Virus record (IMG/VR): IMGVR_UViG_3300022843_000009
Location: 62,001 to 126,000 of that record
Length of the DNA stretch: 64,000 bases
Direction: 5' to 3' (one strand)
Source: a virus
In this document: positions 35,901 to 43,909 of the stretch, one piece after another
Layout of the letters: each line of letters begins with the position of its first letter
Numbering within the stretch: position 1 is the stretch's first letter
Program-made: the position numbers and the translations under genes
Notes under the pieces: model-generated
What the model was told of the DNA's origin: nothing
The model's database searches: none
The model's input: only the letters and a program-made list of their open reading frames with translations

Positions 35901-36456
35901 AGTCTTGAGTATCCTCGATTACATCTGATGTGTTCGACACATTCTTAGCAAGTTGGTCATCTCGAAGCGATGCTGTGTCTGCTTCTAAGTCTGATTCCAA
36001 CGGAACATTTTTAGACAGCATTTGCTCTCTAAAGTCTTTTGATTTTTTTAAATGAGGTTCTGTGCTAATTGTTTCATTTTTAGCGAGTTGTTCAAGTCGA
36101 TATTTTTTAGATATCTCTAAAACAGAGGTCTCGCTAATAATGTTCCTTGTAAGCTGAGCTGCTCGATATGTTTCAGACAACTCTTTAATATCGGAGATAG
36201 CTGGAACAATTTTAGCTAAAGCTGCTTGACGATAAACCTCAGTATCTTCAATGATATCTGTGTTTTTTGGTACGTTTTTAGAAAGAAGATTTTCTCTCGC
36301 CTCTGGATACAAAACGTCATATACAGACGTTGGTATCTGCACATTTCTTGACTGCATATCCTCGCGAACATCGTCTGAAAACTCACCATAGTACTTAGTG
36401 AATTTCTCGAATAATCTTTCCTTATCGTCGTTTGGGTCCCAAAGTGTGTTGTACAT
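32959..36456 (-). CDS. Baseplate/tail protein with 23 tandem 22-residue repeats
   Basis: A 1165-residue protein. Residues 38-545 are 23 repeats of about 22 residues with pattern N-V-x3-S-D-[LI]-x2-D-[ST]-x2-[FY]-R-x3-L-[SA]-[NK]; two units have 23. Residues 550-1165 are a structural domain (MYFPPYIKSFQENEEANWNE, then HLRLGDWLDHDCIVNSISKD and the IIGPYG end) like tail-tube or baseplate-initiator proteins near the tape measure. The repeats could form a long fibre-like or solenoid extension. The gene lies between the tape measure and gp53-like genes, with a late-type element upstream. Confidence 0.7.
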   Translation of the reverse strand: MYNTLWDPNDDKERLFEKFTKYYGEFSDDVREDMQSRNVQIPTSVYDVLYPEARENLLSKNVPKNTDIIEDTEVYRQAALAKIVPAISDIKELSETYRAAQLTRNIISETSVLEISKKYRLEQLAKNETISTEPHLKKSKDFREQMLSKNVPLESDLEADTASLRDDQLAKNVSNTSDVIEDTQDFRDGQLSKNVSSESDLETDSVPFREDGLSNNVPSESDLEADTASLRDDQLAKNVPSESDLEADTASLRDDQLAKNVPSESDLETDSVPFREDGLSNNVPSESDLETDSAPFREDGLSNNVPSESDLEADTASLRDDQLAKNVPSESDLETDSIPFREDDLSNNVPSESDLETDSIPFRQDGLSNNVPSESDLETDSIPFREDDLSNNVPSESDLETDSVPFREDDLSNNVPSESDLETDSVPFREDDLSNNVPSESDLETDSVPFREDDLSNNVPSESDLETDSVPFREDDLSNNVPSESDLETDSSPYREALLAFNVGAVSDILGDSDPYRLEQMSSNVSSISNILSDSEQARKEQLSKNLQGGLFGVNVEGFGTQAFIGVSRNFAFGALVRTALLARNDYRPGMFGSEGTQYRDRETDKDKIEESLFVSDDGVSTTRSKIQDMHLRNGQNSIGYRAWLQAGNPAGSMLDLDGSSVNVAAKFKSSTINNIGDEPQADDLLAKSYAGNPLGDRGDGEEEFASGPRSIKKVIDRIANDSTVRYAQNYKIGQREFITGVRPNGAPKIRKQRYSVSNLYAPAEAGELMFGITNYAIENEAGQETQLRTMYFPPYIKSFQENEEANWNETNMLGRPEAIYTYNNARRSGSINFFVLTDFAQEVELGLTDTPSVSELLQSLQNGGGDPVMGTLKYDFEKEGIFTDLSDDDREKIKGVDQDVAAQAALEKLISKDNQSIADIEASYDTPEASVASALFNGNLMMQIDRETKINPIRERIESNKLILIKISKSIEEKRVTAGKDAEGNIVEKTRFSENYKDGGNIYNPSNLLNYTQPPNADSEITSIRNVESVLDDMKKNLGFQPAFFSGDKADFRRRMSFLSKLTRPRENNGQNKKVGFSFTTPPVAHLRLGDWLDHDCIVNSISKDYSDTVWCLQRGKVQPLWALVTVAFTIIGPYGTYKKGDNNSYRPLTATDVGGYYSQRKVW
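34822..36345 (-). repeat. 66-bp tandem repeat array
   Basis: Twenty-three units of about 66 bp coding for the 22-residue repeats. Units 14-20 (35020-35481) are almost identical at the DNA level; units at both ends are diverged. Two unit types (xxEADTASLRDDQLAK and xxETDSxPFREDxLSN) are interspersed, a mosaic pattern expected from recombination between copies. Confidence 0.95.
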
Positions 36457-36473
36457 GCCTTGCTAATATCTTT

Positions 36474-36485
36474 CCCATAAATAAC
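36474..36485 (-). promoter_or_regulatory. Late-type element
   Basis: Sense GTTATTTATGGG, 17 nt upstream of the ATG at 36456. Confidence 0.5.
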
Positions 36486-36497
36486 TGGGAGAAAAAA

Positions 36498-39400
36498 TCA
36501 TCGACCACTTTGAGTAGCAGTGTCTTTAAGGATTTTGTGTTTAATTTCTCTACCATTTTCTCCAATGAGTTTAATTTCGATTTTTCTAACATCTCCACTA
36601 GCTCCTCCAGAGCCTCCAGACACAGCACTACTAAGTGCTGCAGCTAAAGCGTTTAAAGAGTTTGCGCTAGACGATGTCGACATTGCATCTGCTATTTTCT
36701 GCATTTCCTCAAGCTTCTTTGTGTCAATTTGGCCCAAAGTGGCTTTTAATTCCTTCATAGAATCTGCAAACTTACTCATTGCTTCGGCTGCTCTTTCTAG
36801 ATTTGTAGCCAACGGGTCCAGCGCATGGCCCATCATTAATATACTACCTGCCATTGCCATCATACCTAATAACACTAATGGGTTAGCAAAAACTAAAGAA
36901 GCAAGACCAAACGCAGCTATTCCTGGGGCTGCACTCAATAATGCACCGCCCATTGCTGAGATGCCATCCCAATTTACATTTGCTAATCGCTCAAATGCTA
37001 CCGCAGCTATCATTAAAGACACAGCCATAAGAACCATCATTCCGCCAATAGCGAGAATCACCCCTATCCCTATTGCTAAAAGGATTGCTTGAGGACCTGC
37101 TAATAGAGCTCCTATGGCAAATACCATCCCTATTGATGCAGCCATAAAAACAAGAGATGCTATCACAGCGGGCCATTTCACATCACTCATCATTTGTAGA
37201 GCAAATGCAAACGGTACCATAGCTGCGCCGATTATAAACATCGCCAAAGAACCTCTAACAACTCCTTTCATGTCAGTCTTTGCACCAATTGCAGCCATCG
37301 CAGCTACACCTCCCGCCAGTATCAAAAGAGATACAGCAGATGTAGCCATTTGGTCTGCAGATGCCTCCCCGCCCCATTGAGCCATTGCTGCTGAAAAACC
37401 AACAACAGCGCCGCCAATTAAGACTACAGCAAGAGCAAACCTCGCTACGCCTGGTATACTAATTTTAACTTTTGAAAGTGCGCCAAGACTTTTAGCTAGC
37501 GCTGTTATACCTGAGCCAGCGCTTTTTGACATCTTGCCAGCAAACGCAATACTTATACCTCTTCCTATGATTAAGCCAATCAACGGCACTGCTACCACAA
37601 GAGCTGCTGTAATTGACTTTGTAAAAGTGCCACCTAAAGAGCTAAACCAGCTAATAGCTTGAGTCATCCATTCCAGCATTGGTTGAAACACGGTTATAGT
37701 GTTTGTCAGGCTTGCAATAAAAGCGTCCATTGACTGTCTGAAAGACATATTAGAAGCTGCTTGGGCGTCAATGTTTTTTTGGTCTTCTTTCTTTTGCTGG
37801 AAAGCCGCTGCTAAATTTGTAGAGTTTACATTAGCTAAGCTATTGATATCGTTCTTATCCAAAAATGCTTGACCATCAGTTGTTAATTTAAACCCTCCTT
37901 TACCGTCTGATTCCATCATGTCGGCAAAAGAGCTTCTTAACGCTTCTGGGTCCATATCTAAGCCTTTAGCCATTTCAGTAAAGTCTAATCCACCGTTAAA
38001 CATTTTAAGCTTCTCCATATCAAGAGCGTTTCTTTCGATTATAGAAAACATTTCTTCATATTCTAAACCAACAGCCTGAGCTGCTATCCTTAGCCTGTCT
38101 CCATCAATTGGGTCAAGACTGAATTTACCATCGTTATTCACTCTTCCAATGTCCGCGCCCATTGTTGCAATAATTTTTTGCAACTCTTTTGGCCCTTTAC
38201 GCGACGCAGCCAACAAGTCCATCGGGTTTAAATTTGAAAATGAGCCAGCAGCAAGTTGTAAGTCAGCCGCCATTTGCATCGCTCCCTCTATTGTTCTTGC
38301 TTTTTCTGCAACATTAAAAATGCTATCAACACTAATTCTTAATTGTTCAGCTCTTGCAGCCATTTTTGCAAGAGACTCTTCTCCGTCAGTAAAGCCAAAA
38401 GACTTCATTTTTGTGAGATTCTTATTAATAGACTGAAGCACGTTTTTTGAATTAACCCCAAGCATCCTAGCTTCGCTGTTTGCTTCTTCAAAATATTCTT
38501 TTACCCCTTCTGTGCTATAACCCATTTTGATTAGGTTAGCTCCCAGCTCGGCTACTTCCTTTGTAGCTACTCCTGTAGCCATAGAGATTGCTCCCCAAGA
38601 AAGCGCCATGTCCTTAGTGGCCATGCTAGTGGTTTGAAGCTCCTCCCCGATTTCTCCAACCATTTGGCCTGCATCTGCTAAAGACATTCCAAACTCAGCC
38701 ATACCTGATGTGAAATCAGCATTGGCTACTGAATCCATTTCAGAAAGCAGTATACCAGAATCTCTCTGGATGCCATTTGAGACTTTGTCCCACTCAAACA
38801 ACCCTTTAATCATTGAGTTTCTGAAATTCTCAGACATCTCATTGAGTCCACCCATTATGTCTAGCCCTTTCTCGCTGGTCTTGTTTGCCTCTAAAAGTGC
38901 TTCATTGTACTCAAGTTGAACGTTGATTAAGTTTTCGTGCCCATTACTCAAAGAACTTAGTAGGCCCGTGTTTAAAAGTATGGACTCTCTTGTCTCTTCA
39001 GAATAACCTGCAATAGCTTCTCCATTTGAGCTAGCAAGGTCTTCAAGCACTCTAAACTGCTCCTCTAGGGTGTTAAATCCTTCAAGAGTTTCCGCTAATG
39101 AGCCTCCGCTTCTAGATATTTTGTCAATCTCATCCTGAAGCTTAGTTAGGTTAACATCTTCAAACTTTTCACCAAGCGCACCAGCGTCATATAAAAGACT
39201 AGCTGAGTTATCAGATATGACTTTTAGACTGCCTTGCAATTGAGCCGTAATATCCCTGCCTAGAGCTAGTTTAGCGTCTTCTAGGTTGCCTTTTAGTTTG
39301 TTAGACTCCTTTGCAAGTGTCTCCATCGTTTCAGCAGAGCGCTCTATTTCGCCAAAAAAAGCAGCCCCAGAAACACCGAACACCTCACTTGTAATCGACT

Positions 39401-39506
39401 TCCATACATTCAATAAAGCGTTAGAGTCCTGTTTCTGCTTTCGCTGAAACTCTTCATACTTTTTGAAACTATCTTCGTTAAATACTTCTCCCGTGTTGTC
39501 GGCCAT
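36498..39506 (-). CDS. Tail tape measure protein
   Basis: A 1002-residue protein from MADNTGEVFNED (ATG at 39506, 13 nt after a late-type element; a longer frame from 39551 would include the element). The first 600 residues are helical and coiled-coil-like. The next 300 contain a run of Gly/Ala-rich hydrophobic segments (for example LIGLIIGRGISIAFAG and LLAIGIGVILAIGGMMVL), followed by a short helical tail. Long helices plus a multi-segment hydrophobic zone are typical of tape measures, which set tail length and may enter the host membrane during ejection. Confidence 0.85.
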   Translation of the reverse strand: MADNTGEVFNEDSFKKYEEFQRKQKQDSNALLNVWKSITSEVFGVSGAAFFGEIERSAETMETLAKESNKLKGNLEDAKLALGRDITAQLQGSLKVISDNSASLLYDAGALGEKFEDVNLTKLQDEIDKISRSGGSLAETLEGFNTLEEQFRVLEDLASSNGEAIAGYSEETRESILLNTGLLSSLSNGHENLINVQLEYNEALLEANKTSEKGLDIMGGLNEMSENFRNSMIKGLFEWDKVSNGIQRDSGILLSEMDSVANADFTSGMAEFGMSLADAGQMVGEIGEELQTTSMATKDMALSWGAISMATGVATKEVAELGANLIKMGYSTEGVKEYFEEANSEARMLGVNSKNVLQSINKNLTKMKSFGFTDGEESLAKMAARAEQLRISVDSIFNVAEKARTIEGAMQMAADLQLAAGSFSNLNPMDLLAASRKGPKELQKIIATMGADIGRVNNDGKFSLDPIDGDRLRIAAQAVGLEYEEMFSIIERNALDMEKLKMFNGGLDFTEMAKGLDMDPEALRSSFADMMESDGKGGFKLTTDGQAFLDKNDINSLANVNSTNLAAAFQQKKEDQKNIDAQAASNMSFRQSMDAFIASLTNTITVFQPMLEWMTQAISWFSSLGGTFTKSITAALVVAVPLIGLIIGRGISIAFAGKMSKSAGSGITALAKSLGALSKVKISIPGVARFALAVVLIGGAVVGFSAAMAQWGGEASADQMATSAVSLLILAGGVAAMAAIGAKTDMKGVVRGSLAMFIIGAAMVPFAFALQMMSDVKWPAVIASLVFMAASIGMVFAIGALLAGPQAILLAIGIGVILAIGGMMVLMAVSLMIAAVAFERLANVNWDGISAMGGALLSAAPGIAAFGLASLVFANPLVLLGMMAMAGSILMMGHALDPLATNLERAAEAMSKFADSMKELKATLGQIDTKKLEEMQKIADAMSTSSSANSLNALAAALSSAVSGGSGGASGDVRKIEIKLIGENGREIKHKILKDTATQSGR

Positions 39507-39519
39507 TCTGTAGCTCTTT

Positions 39520-39532
39520 GCTATAAATAACC
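39520..39532 (-). promoter_or_regulatory. Late-type element
   Basis: Sense GGTTATTTATAGC, 13 nt upstream of the tape measure ATG. Confidence 0.55.
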
Positions 39533-39537
39533 AATAA

Positions 39538-39575
39538 AGAAAAAAAGCCACCTTGGAGGGTAGCCTTTTTTCTTT
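39538..39575. terminator. Intrinsic terminator
   Basis: GCCACC (39547-39552) pairs with GGTAGC (39559-39564), with one G-U pair, flanked by an A-tract and a T-tract, so it could work in both directions. It separates the gene ending at 39593 from the tape measure promoter. Confidence 0.75.
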
Positions 39576-39592
39576 TCACGTAAACATTTTCA

Positions 39593-39799
39593 CTAAGCGA
39601 ATTCTATTTCTTTTAAAAACATAGCTTGTATAATAGCTTCCTTGCACTGTTTAAGTGTTCTGCAGGGCCACACAAGCTTTTGAGTATTCATCAAAATACT
39701 AACTCTGTATTTGTTGCCGTTTTTAAATTTACCACGGCGAAAAGCTAGCTCATTATCAGCACATTCTTTTTTAATACAGTCTATCGTTAGTCGACTCAT
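39593..39799 (-). CDS. Hypothetical small protein
   Basis: A 68-residue basic protein (LAFRRGKFKNGNKYRVS, TLKQCKEAIIQAM). It follows the membrane protein gene by 2 nt in a tail-gene operon. No family recognised. Confidence 0.6.
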   Translation of the reverse strand: MSRLTIDCIKKECADNELAFRRGKFKNGNKYRVSILMNTQKLVWPCRTLKQCKEAIIQAMFLKEIEFA

Positions 39800-39801
39800 G
39801 T

Positions 39802-40359
39802 TTAATCTTTTTGATTCATCAAGAACTTTAAACCATCGCTCTGCCCCATTGCTCCTAATCTAGAATTTAGATTTGAAGCAGCTCTCTTAGAATTATGCCC
39901 TTGATAAGCTCCAGATGATATAGCATCTAGCATTGATGTTTTAACTAATATTTCCGCAGCCTCACTTTGACTCACCGCACCCATTTTTGACTCTCTAAAA
40001 GCAATCACTCGATTAATGTTGTAATAAGAAGTTGGTCCTAAGTTTCTACCTGAGCCTTGTTGTAACATCATTGCCTGATTTCTTATAAAGTTTCCAAATG
40101 AGCCCTGATTAAAATAAATATGAAACTTACCTGTCAAAGCGTTATTTATATGTAGAAAAAAAATTACAATTTGCCAAACTACGTAAAGAGTTAAGCCATG
40201 ACGAATCATTTCTCCTGCTAAGTCCCCGAATGTTCCAGTGAGCCATTTGTCTAGTTTGTAATGCTCAACAGGGCCCATCCAAAACAGCCAAATCCCGACT
40301 ACGGCGGCATGCCACAGTGCGTAAATAAACTTTTCTATTCTCCAGCTTAAAGGCATCAT
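39802..40359 (-). CDS. Membrane-associated protein of the tail operon
   Basis: A 185-residue protein if it starts at 40359, just after the stop of the preceding gene (a frame from 40386 would overlap it). Two hydrophobic segments in the first half (FIYALWHAAVVGIWLFWMG and LTLYVVWQIVIFFLHI), then a polar Ser/Ala-rich half. Being in a tail operon it could be a virion protein that inserts in the host membrane, or a membrane protein of unrelated function. No family recognised. Confidence 0.65.
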   Translation of the reverse strand: MMPLSWRIEKFIYALWHAAVVGIWLFWMGPVEHYKLDKWLTGTFGDLAGEMIRHGLTLYVVWQIVIFFLHINNALTGKFHIYFNQGSFGNFIRNQAMMLQQGSGRNLGPTSYYNINRVIAFRESKMGAVSQSEAAEILVKTSMLDAISSGAYQGHNSKRAASNLNSRLGAMGQSDGLKFLMNQKD

Positions 40360-40360
40360 A

Positions 40361-41353
40361 TTAAAATTTGATTTTTTGTGGAACAAATCCTGACTCTTTG
40401 TCTACAGCTTTTAAAGTTGGCAACTCAGGCTTATCGTTTGATATAACAATCTCTTGGATATCATTCATAATGTTATCCTGAAACAGTTTTGGGATTCTCA
40501 TCTCCGCTCCTATTCGGATGCTAGAGCGAGCTTCGAAGTCTATGGGGTTATAATCTGAAATCGTGCTTACTCTAAAATGATTCCAAGTCAACTTAACCTC
40601 ATTCCCATCGTGCGTTAATTCTTTTAGAGCAATTGATTTCCCAGAGCTTTTATAAGACTGTAGAACTCGAAAAGAAAACACTCTTTCTTCGGTGTCTTTA
40701 AATGTTACATACTGCCCTGAATTCAAGCTAAACATTGACACTATTAAGTTAGAAGACCTATTGTCTACTTTCTTAACTCCAGATACTGGAATCCCAAATG
40801 TAGAGAGATTCATTTGACGATTGAGCATTTGAGCAACTCTTGACGCAGGGAATGACTTTATGTTCTTGGCCTCATATGTCCCTTCAGTGAATGCTATTTC
40901 ATCTTTCAATGAAAACATGCTAGGAGTTCCTAGAGTCCCTGAAACAGATGCTCCAGGACTGATTTTGTCAAATATAGAAGAATTATTAATCACTCCCTCA
41001 ACAGTTCCTCCTTTGATTGTGTCGACAAAATTATCACAAACAAGATTTCCTTGCTCCCACACACCATTAAACATTTTAACTTTATATTCGGAAGAACCAT
41101 GCTCAATAGGCGCAATAGTCATTCTATGTGCGGAGTATTTTCCGTTCTTTAGAAAAGCTAATGAACCGTTATCAAAGTCATGCGCTACAAAACCTTTTAA
41201 GTCCGCCCCATTTACAAAACGAACAGTTTTAGTTTGATTATCACCTATTGTTATAGAGTCTCCTTGAACAACCGCATTGGTATTGATTGGTTCAACTACT
41301 GGAGCTTCTGTATCGCTTAAAACCTTCTCTAATATACGTTGAATGAATCCCAT
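40361..41353 (-). CDS. Hypothetical structural protein
   Basis: A 330-residue, beta-rich protein with an N-terminal helix (MGFIQRILEKVL) and no recognised family. It lies between the tape measure group and the gp26-like pair. A tail or baseplate role follows only from position. The upstream DNA has the second copy of a 16-bp element also seen at 2845. Confidence 0.6.
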   Translation of the reverse strand: MGFIQRILEKVLSDTEAPVVEPINTNAVVQGDSITIGDNQTKTVRFVNGADLKGFVAHDFDNGSLAFLKNGKYSAHRMTIAPIEHGSSEYKVKMFNGVWEQGNLVCDNFVDTIKGGTVEGVINNSSIFDKISPGASVSGTLGTPSMFSLKDEIAFTEGTYEAKNIKSFPASRVAQMLNRQMNLSTFGIPVSGVKKVDNRSSNLIVSMFSLNSGQYVTFKDTEERVFSFRVLQSYKSSGKSIALKELTHDGNEVKLTWNHFRVSTISDYNPIDFEARSSIRIGAEMRIPKLFQDNIMNDIQEIVISNDKPELPTLKAVDKESGFVPQKIKF

Positions 41354-41374
41354 AATTTATGTTTGTCTTATTAA

Positions 41375-41390
41375 CAATATACGGCAGAAT
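41375..41390 (-). promoter_or_regulatory. Shared upstream element, copy 2
   Basis: Sense ATTCTGCCGTATATTG, 21 nt upstream of the ATG at 41353. It matches 15 of 16 positions of the copy at 2845-2860. Confidence 0.35.
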
Positions 41391-41478
41391 CTGTATTTTG
41401 TTACAATACAAAGATTTTATAAGTTTATCATAAATAGTTTTGAATTGAAACCAACGAATTGTACGAATAAAACTAGCT

Positions 41479-42366
41479 CTAGCGATTGCTTTTGCTTGCA
41501 GCCTTTCTTTCTTGTGAATTTCTGTCATCAATTGCCTTTTTCAATCTATTCATCAGCCACATACGCTCAACTGTCGGCATTTTTACTGCCTCTGACCAAG
41601 AAACCCCGCCCTGGGAATGGTAGGAAATATTGAATATTTGCTCCATCATTCCTTGACGATAACTGTTTGGTAATTTAAGGAAATTATGGTCTGTAGAAAA
41701 TTTTTGTTTAAACTCGTGATGACAACTTTCACACTCATGGTCCACTTCTGTTTTTACGCCTGGTGTGTTTTTCTCTAAAAAGTCTTTTAGAAACCTAGAA
41801 TCCTTTATAGGCATGTTGGGAACCACTCCTTTTATTTCACGAGGGTCTTTGAGGCCTCCAATCTCCACTATAATTCGTCCGAGCTTATTAGTAAACCCTA
41901 TTTTTCCTTCGCGCTCAGCCTCTACCTCTTCGACGTATGTTGGAACTCGAAGCTTTACATTCTTTTTAGAAACGGGGAGCTCTAAATTGAAAATCTGACC
42001 TTTATCTGGAAATTGCTCAACCTCTTTCATTTTAAATTGAGAGATGTAAGCATTTGCCTCTTGTTCTTTTTTACATTTAGGGCAACGAATATTAAGGTCA
42101 AGCTTATCTCCAAAAGCTGTGGACCTTAAAAACATAGAAATGGCTTGCACATCTCCAGGGACAAGTTTGTTTATATCAAAATCATCTATTATTACCGCTT
42201 CAAGAACTTTTCTAAGACCATCTCCATTTTCCATGATGGTTTGGTCTGTAAGAATGTACTCTTCTTCATACGAAAGGTATCTGACGTAAAAGAATGATTT
42301 ATTTTCTGGGTAATATAATCCTTGCGATGGAACATTCACCATAGAGTATGGTCGATAATTTTCCAT
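41479..42366 (-). CDS. gp26/gp51-like baseplate hub assembly protein (paralogue 2)
   Basis: A 295-residue protein of the T4-type baseplate hub assembly group. N-terminus MVNVPSQGLYYPENKSFFYV, then a helical region. A zinc knuckle from CPKC near residue 97 may pair with CESC near 219, ahead of a C-terminal helical part. The next gene upstream encodes a protein of the same plan, so the two are tandem paralogues; they are 2 nt apart. Confidence 0.65.
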   Translation of the reverse strand: MENYRPYSMVNVPSQGLYYPENKSFFYVRYLSYEEEYILTDQTIMENGDGLRKVLEAVIIDDFDINKLVPGDVQAISMFLRSTAFGDKLDLNIRCPKCKKEQEANAYISQFKMKEVEQFPDKGQIFNLELPVSKKNVKLRVPTYVEEVEAEREGKIGFTNKLGRIIVEIGGLKDPREIKGVVPNMPIKDSRFLKDFLEKNTPGVKTEVDHECESCHHEFKQKFSTDHNFLKLPNSYRQGMMEQIFNISYHSQGGVSWSEAVKMPTVERMWLMNRLKKAIDDRNSQERKAASKSNR

Positions 42367-42368
42367 CG

Positions 42369-43424
42369 TTAGAATTCTGCGTCTGGATAAAATAGTTTAA
42401 GAGTAATTGGGATTGGCTTGGTTTCTACTGTTCCACAACTTGGGCATTCGAAATCATAATCCATATTTAGTCCTGGCTCAATTTTCTTGAGTTCATCTCG
42501 GAAATACTTAGAGTCTTGCATTGGCATAGCCTCCACATAGCTTTTGATATACACCTTGTCGCGCTTCCCATTTACTTCCATGATGTGAAGAAGATATTTG
42601 TGGGTAAGTGATTTTGAAATCTTAAATCTACCTTTTTTAAAATCCTGCTGTGCATACTTGTTGATTATGGATTCATCTGCTCCTGTCAACAGTCTAAACT
42701 TGATTGGGACTTTAAGTTGCTTCATTTGAAGTGAAAACTCTCCCATATCATCTGGCTTATGTTTTACTTCGTTTGCTTTTAACTTTGATAAATCCACTAT
42801 TGGAGCATGTGCCTTGCCGCAGCTGCCACATGCTCTTGGGCCTGGCTCATAATCGTCGCCAAGTCCAGTTCTTCTAAGTTGAATCAAAACATAATTGCGG
42901 TCGCCCGTTAGCATGTCTATTGGTCTGATGTCTTTATCTATGACAGATGCATCGAGGAGCGCATCTAATTGTTCGTTAGCTCGAATCAAACCTATATCAT
43001 AAAGGATGTCATCTTCTGTTGCTGTAAGATGCTTTATTGTGACGGTAGATTTTCCTCCTTTGTAAAAGTATCCACGAGACGGGAGGTCAATTTCTTCGGT
43101 TGGTGCCTGGAAGAAATCCCCAACGTCTTCTGCTCGAATGTTGTTTCTAGTTGCGACCTGTGCTTTTTCCGCCTCTTCCTCTTGTTTCTTATCTGCTGAC
43201 TCCGCTTTTGAAATCATTAGATACTTTTCAGCTTGGTCTTTAGGGATTCCCATTTTGGTTAACAAAGTAGGAATGTCTTTGTCTTCTGTTCCTTGGTCTT
43301 TTAAAGCTTGAATTATAGCTCTAACCTCTCCTGGGTCAACATTTCTTTCAGAGAGATTTTCAAATGTATCATCGGTCTTGACAGGGTTGTCTTTTCTTTT
43401 GCCAATTTCTATTTTCTCACTCAT
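42369..43424 (-). CDS. gp26/gp51-like baseplate hub assembly protein (paralogue 1)
   Basis: A 351-residue protein. Residues 1-95 are a charged, probably flexible extension (with an UBA-like patch, VRAIIQALKDQGTEDKDIPT). From EEIDLPSRGYFYKGGKSTV on, it follows the plan of the downstream gene: ACGSCGKAH and FECPSCGTVE provide two Cys pairs, as in its partner. Likely part of hub assembly or a tail chaperone. A late-type element lies 20 nt upstream. Confidence 0.65.
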   Translation of the reverse strand: MSEKIEIGKRKDNPVKTDDTFENLSERNVDPGEVRAIIQALKDQGTEDKDIPTLLTKMGIPKDQAEKYLMISKAESADKKQEEEAEKAQVATRNNIRAEDVGDFFQAPTEEIDLPSRGYFYKGGKSTVTIKHLTATEDDILYDIGLIRANEQLDALLDASVIDKDIRPIDMLTGDRNYVLIQLRRTGLGDDYEPGPRACGSCGKAHAPIVDLSKLKANEVKHKPDDMGEFSLQMKQLKVPIKFRLLTGADESIINKYAQQDFKKGRFKISKSLTHKYLLHIMEVNGKRDKVYIKSYVEAMPMQDSKYFRDELKKIEPGLNMDYDFECPSCGTVETKPIPITLKLFYPDAEF

Positions 43425-43444
43425 TAATTGAATATTTATGTTCA

Positions 43445-43455
43445 GCTATAAATAT
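43445..43455 (-). promoter_or_regulatory. Late-type element
   Basis: Sense ATATTTATAGC, 20 nt upstream of the ATG at 43424. Confidence 0.5.
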
Positions 43456-43486
43456 GGAGTTCTAAAAAAAATAAAATAAAGGTTTT

Positions 43487-43909
43487 TTAAGTATTGGTTA
43501 TACTTGAATCCAAATCTACTTGAGAAGATGTTTGTGACATCTGGTTGACCCTGTCTTTATAGTCTTTATTTTGCTGATTCATCTTCCCCATTGTGGCAAG
43601 AACTCTGCCAAGTTCTTCTTCCTGGTCATCAGTTGACTCAATTTCGTCTTCAATGCCATCCATTTTTGTTTTATCAGTTTTTTTCATCATTGTGTTGATT
43701 GACTTATCTGGATGCACTTGAATACCCTGCTGCTTCTTTAAGCTGTTGAGACTTTTTTCTTGGTCTTTTTTTCGCTGCTGAGCCACAGCAATTAAATCCT
43801 CAATTGATTCTGGAGAATATTCTAGCTCCTCGCCATTATCTGCCCCAATATTAGAATACTCCAATAAGTATTTGCGAATTTCGCTTCGTATGTATGACTC
43901 GTTGTTCAT
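43487..43909 (-). CDS. Hypothetical protein with N-terminal amphipathic helix
   Basis: A 140-residue, mostly helical, very polar protein. It begins with ESYIRSEIRKYLLEYSN and continues as a Gln/Lys/Asp-rich, probably extended chain. The start resembles four other small proteins here that may be packaged. It shares one base with the stop of the endonuclease gene upstream. Confidence 0.6.
   Translation of the reverse strand: MNNESYIRSEIRKYLLEYSNIGADNGEELEYSPESIEDLIAVAQQRKKDQEKSLNSLKKQQGIQVHPDKSINTMMKKTDKTKMDGIEDEIESTDDQEEELGRVLATMGKMNQQNKDYKDRVNQMSQTSSQVDLDSSITNT

Noticed and set aside
34938-35908. Long open frames on both strands across the repeat array
   Set aside because: The 66-bp unit is a multiple of three, so any stop-free unit gives long open frames in other phases. 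The minus-strand baseplate frame has flanking non-repeat domains and a promoter element; the others have neither.
34980-36030. CRISPR-like regular repeats
   Set aside because: Units are contiguous 66-bp coding repeats with no unique spacers, and the frame is maintained throughout.
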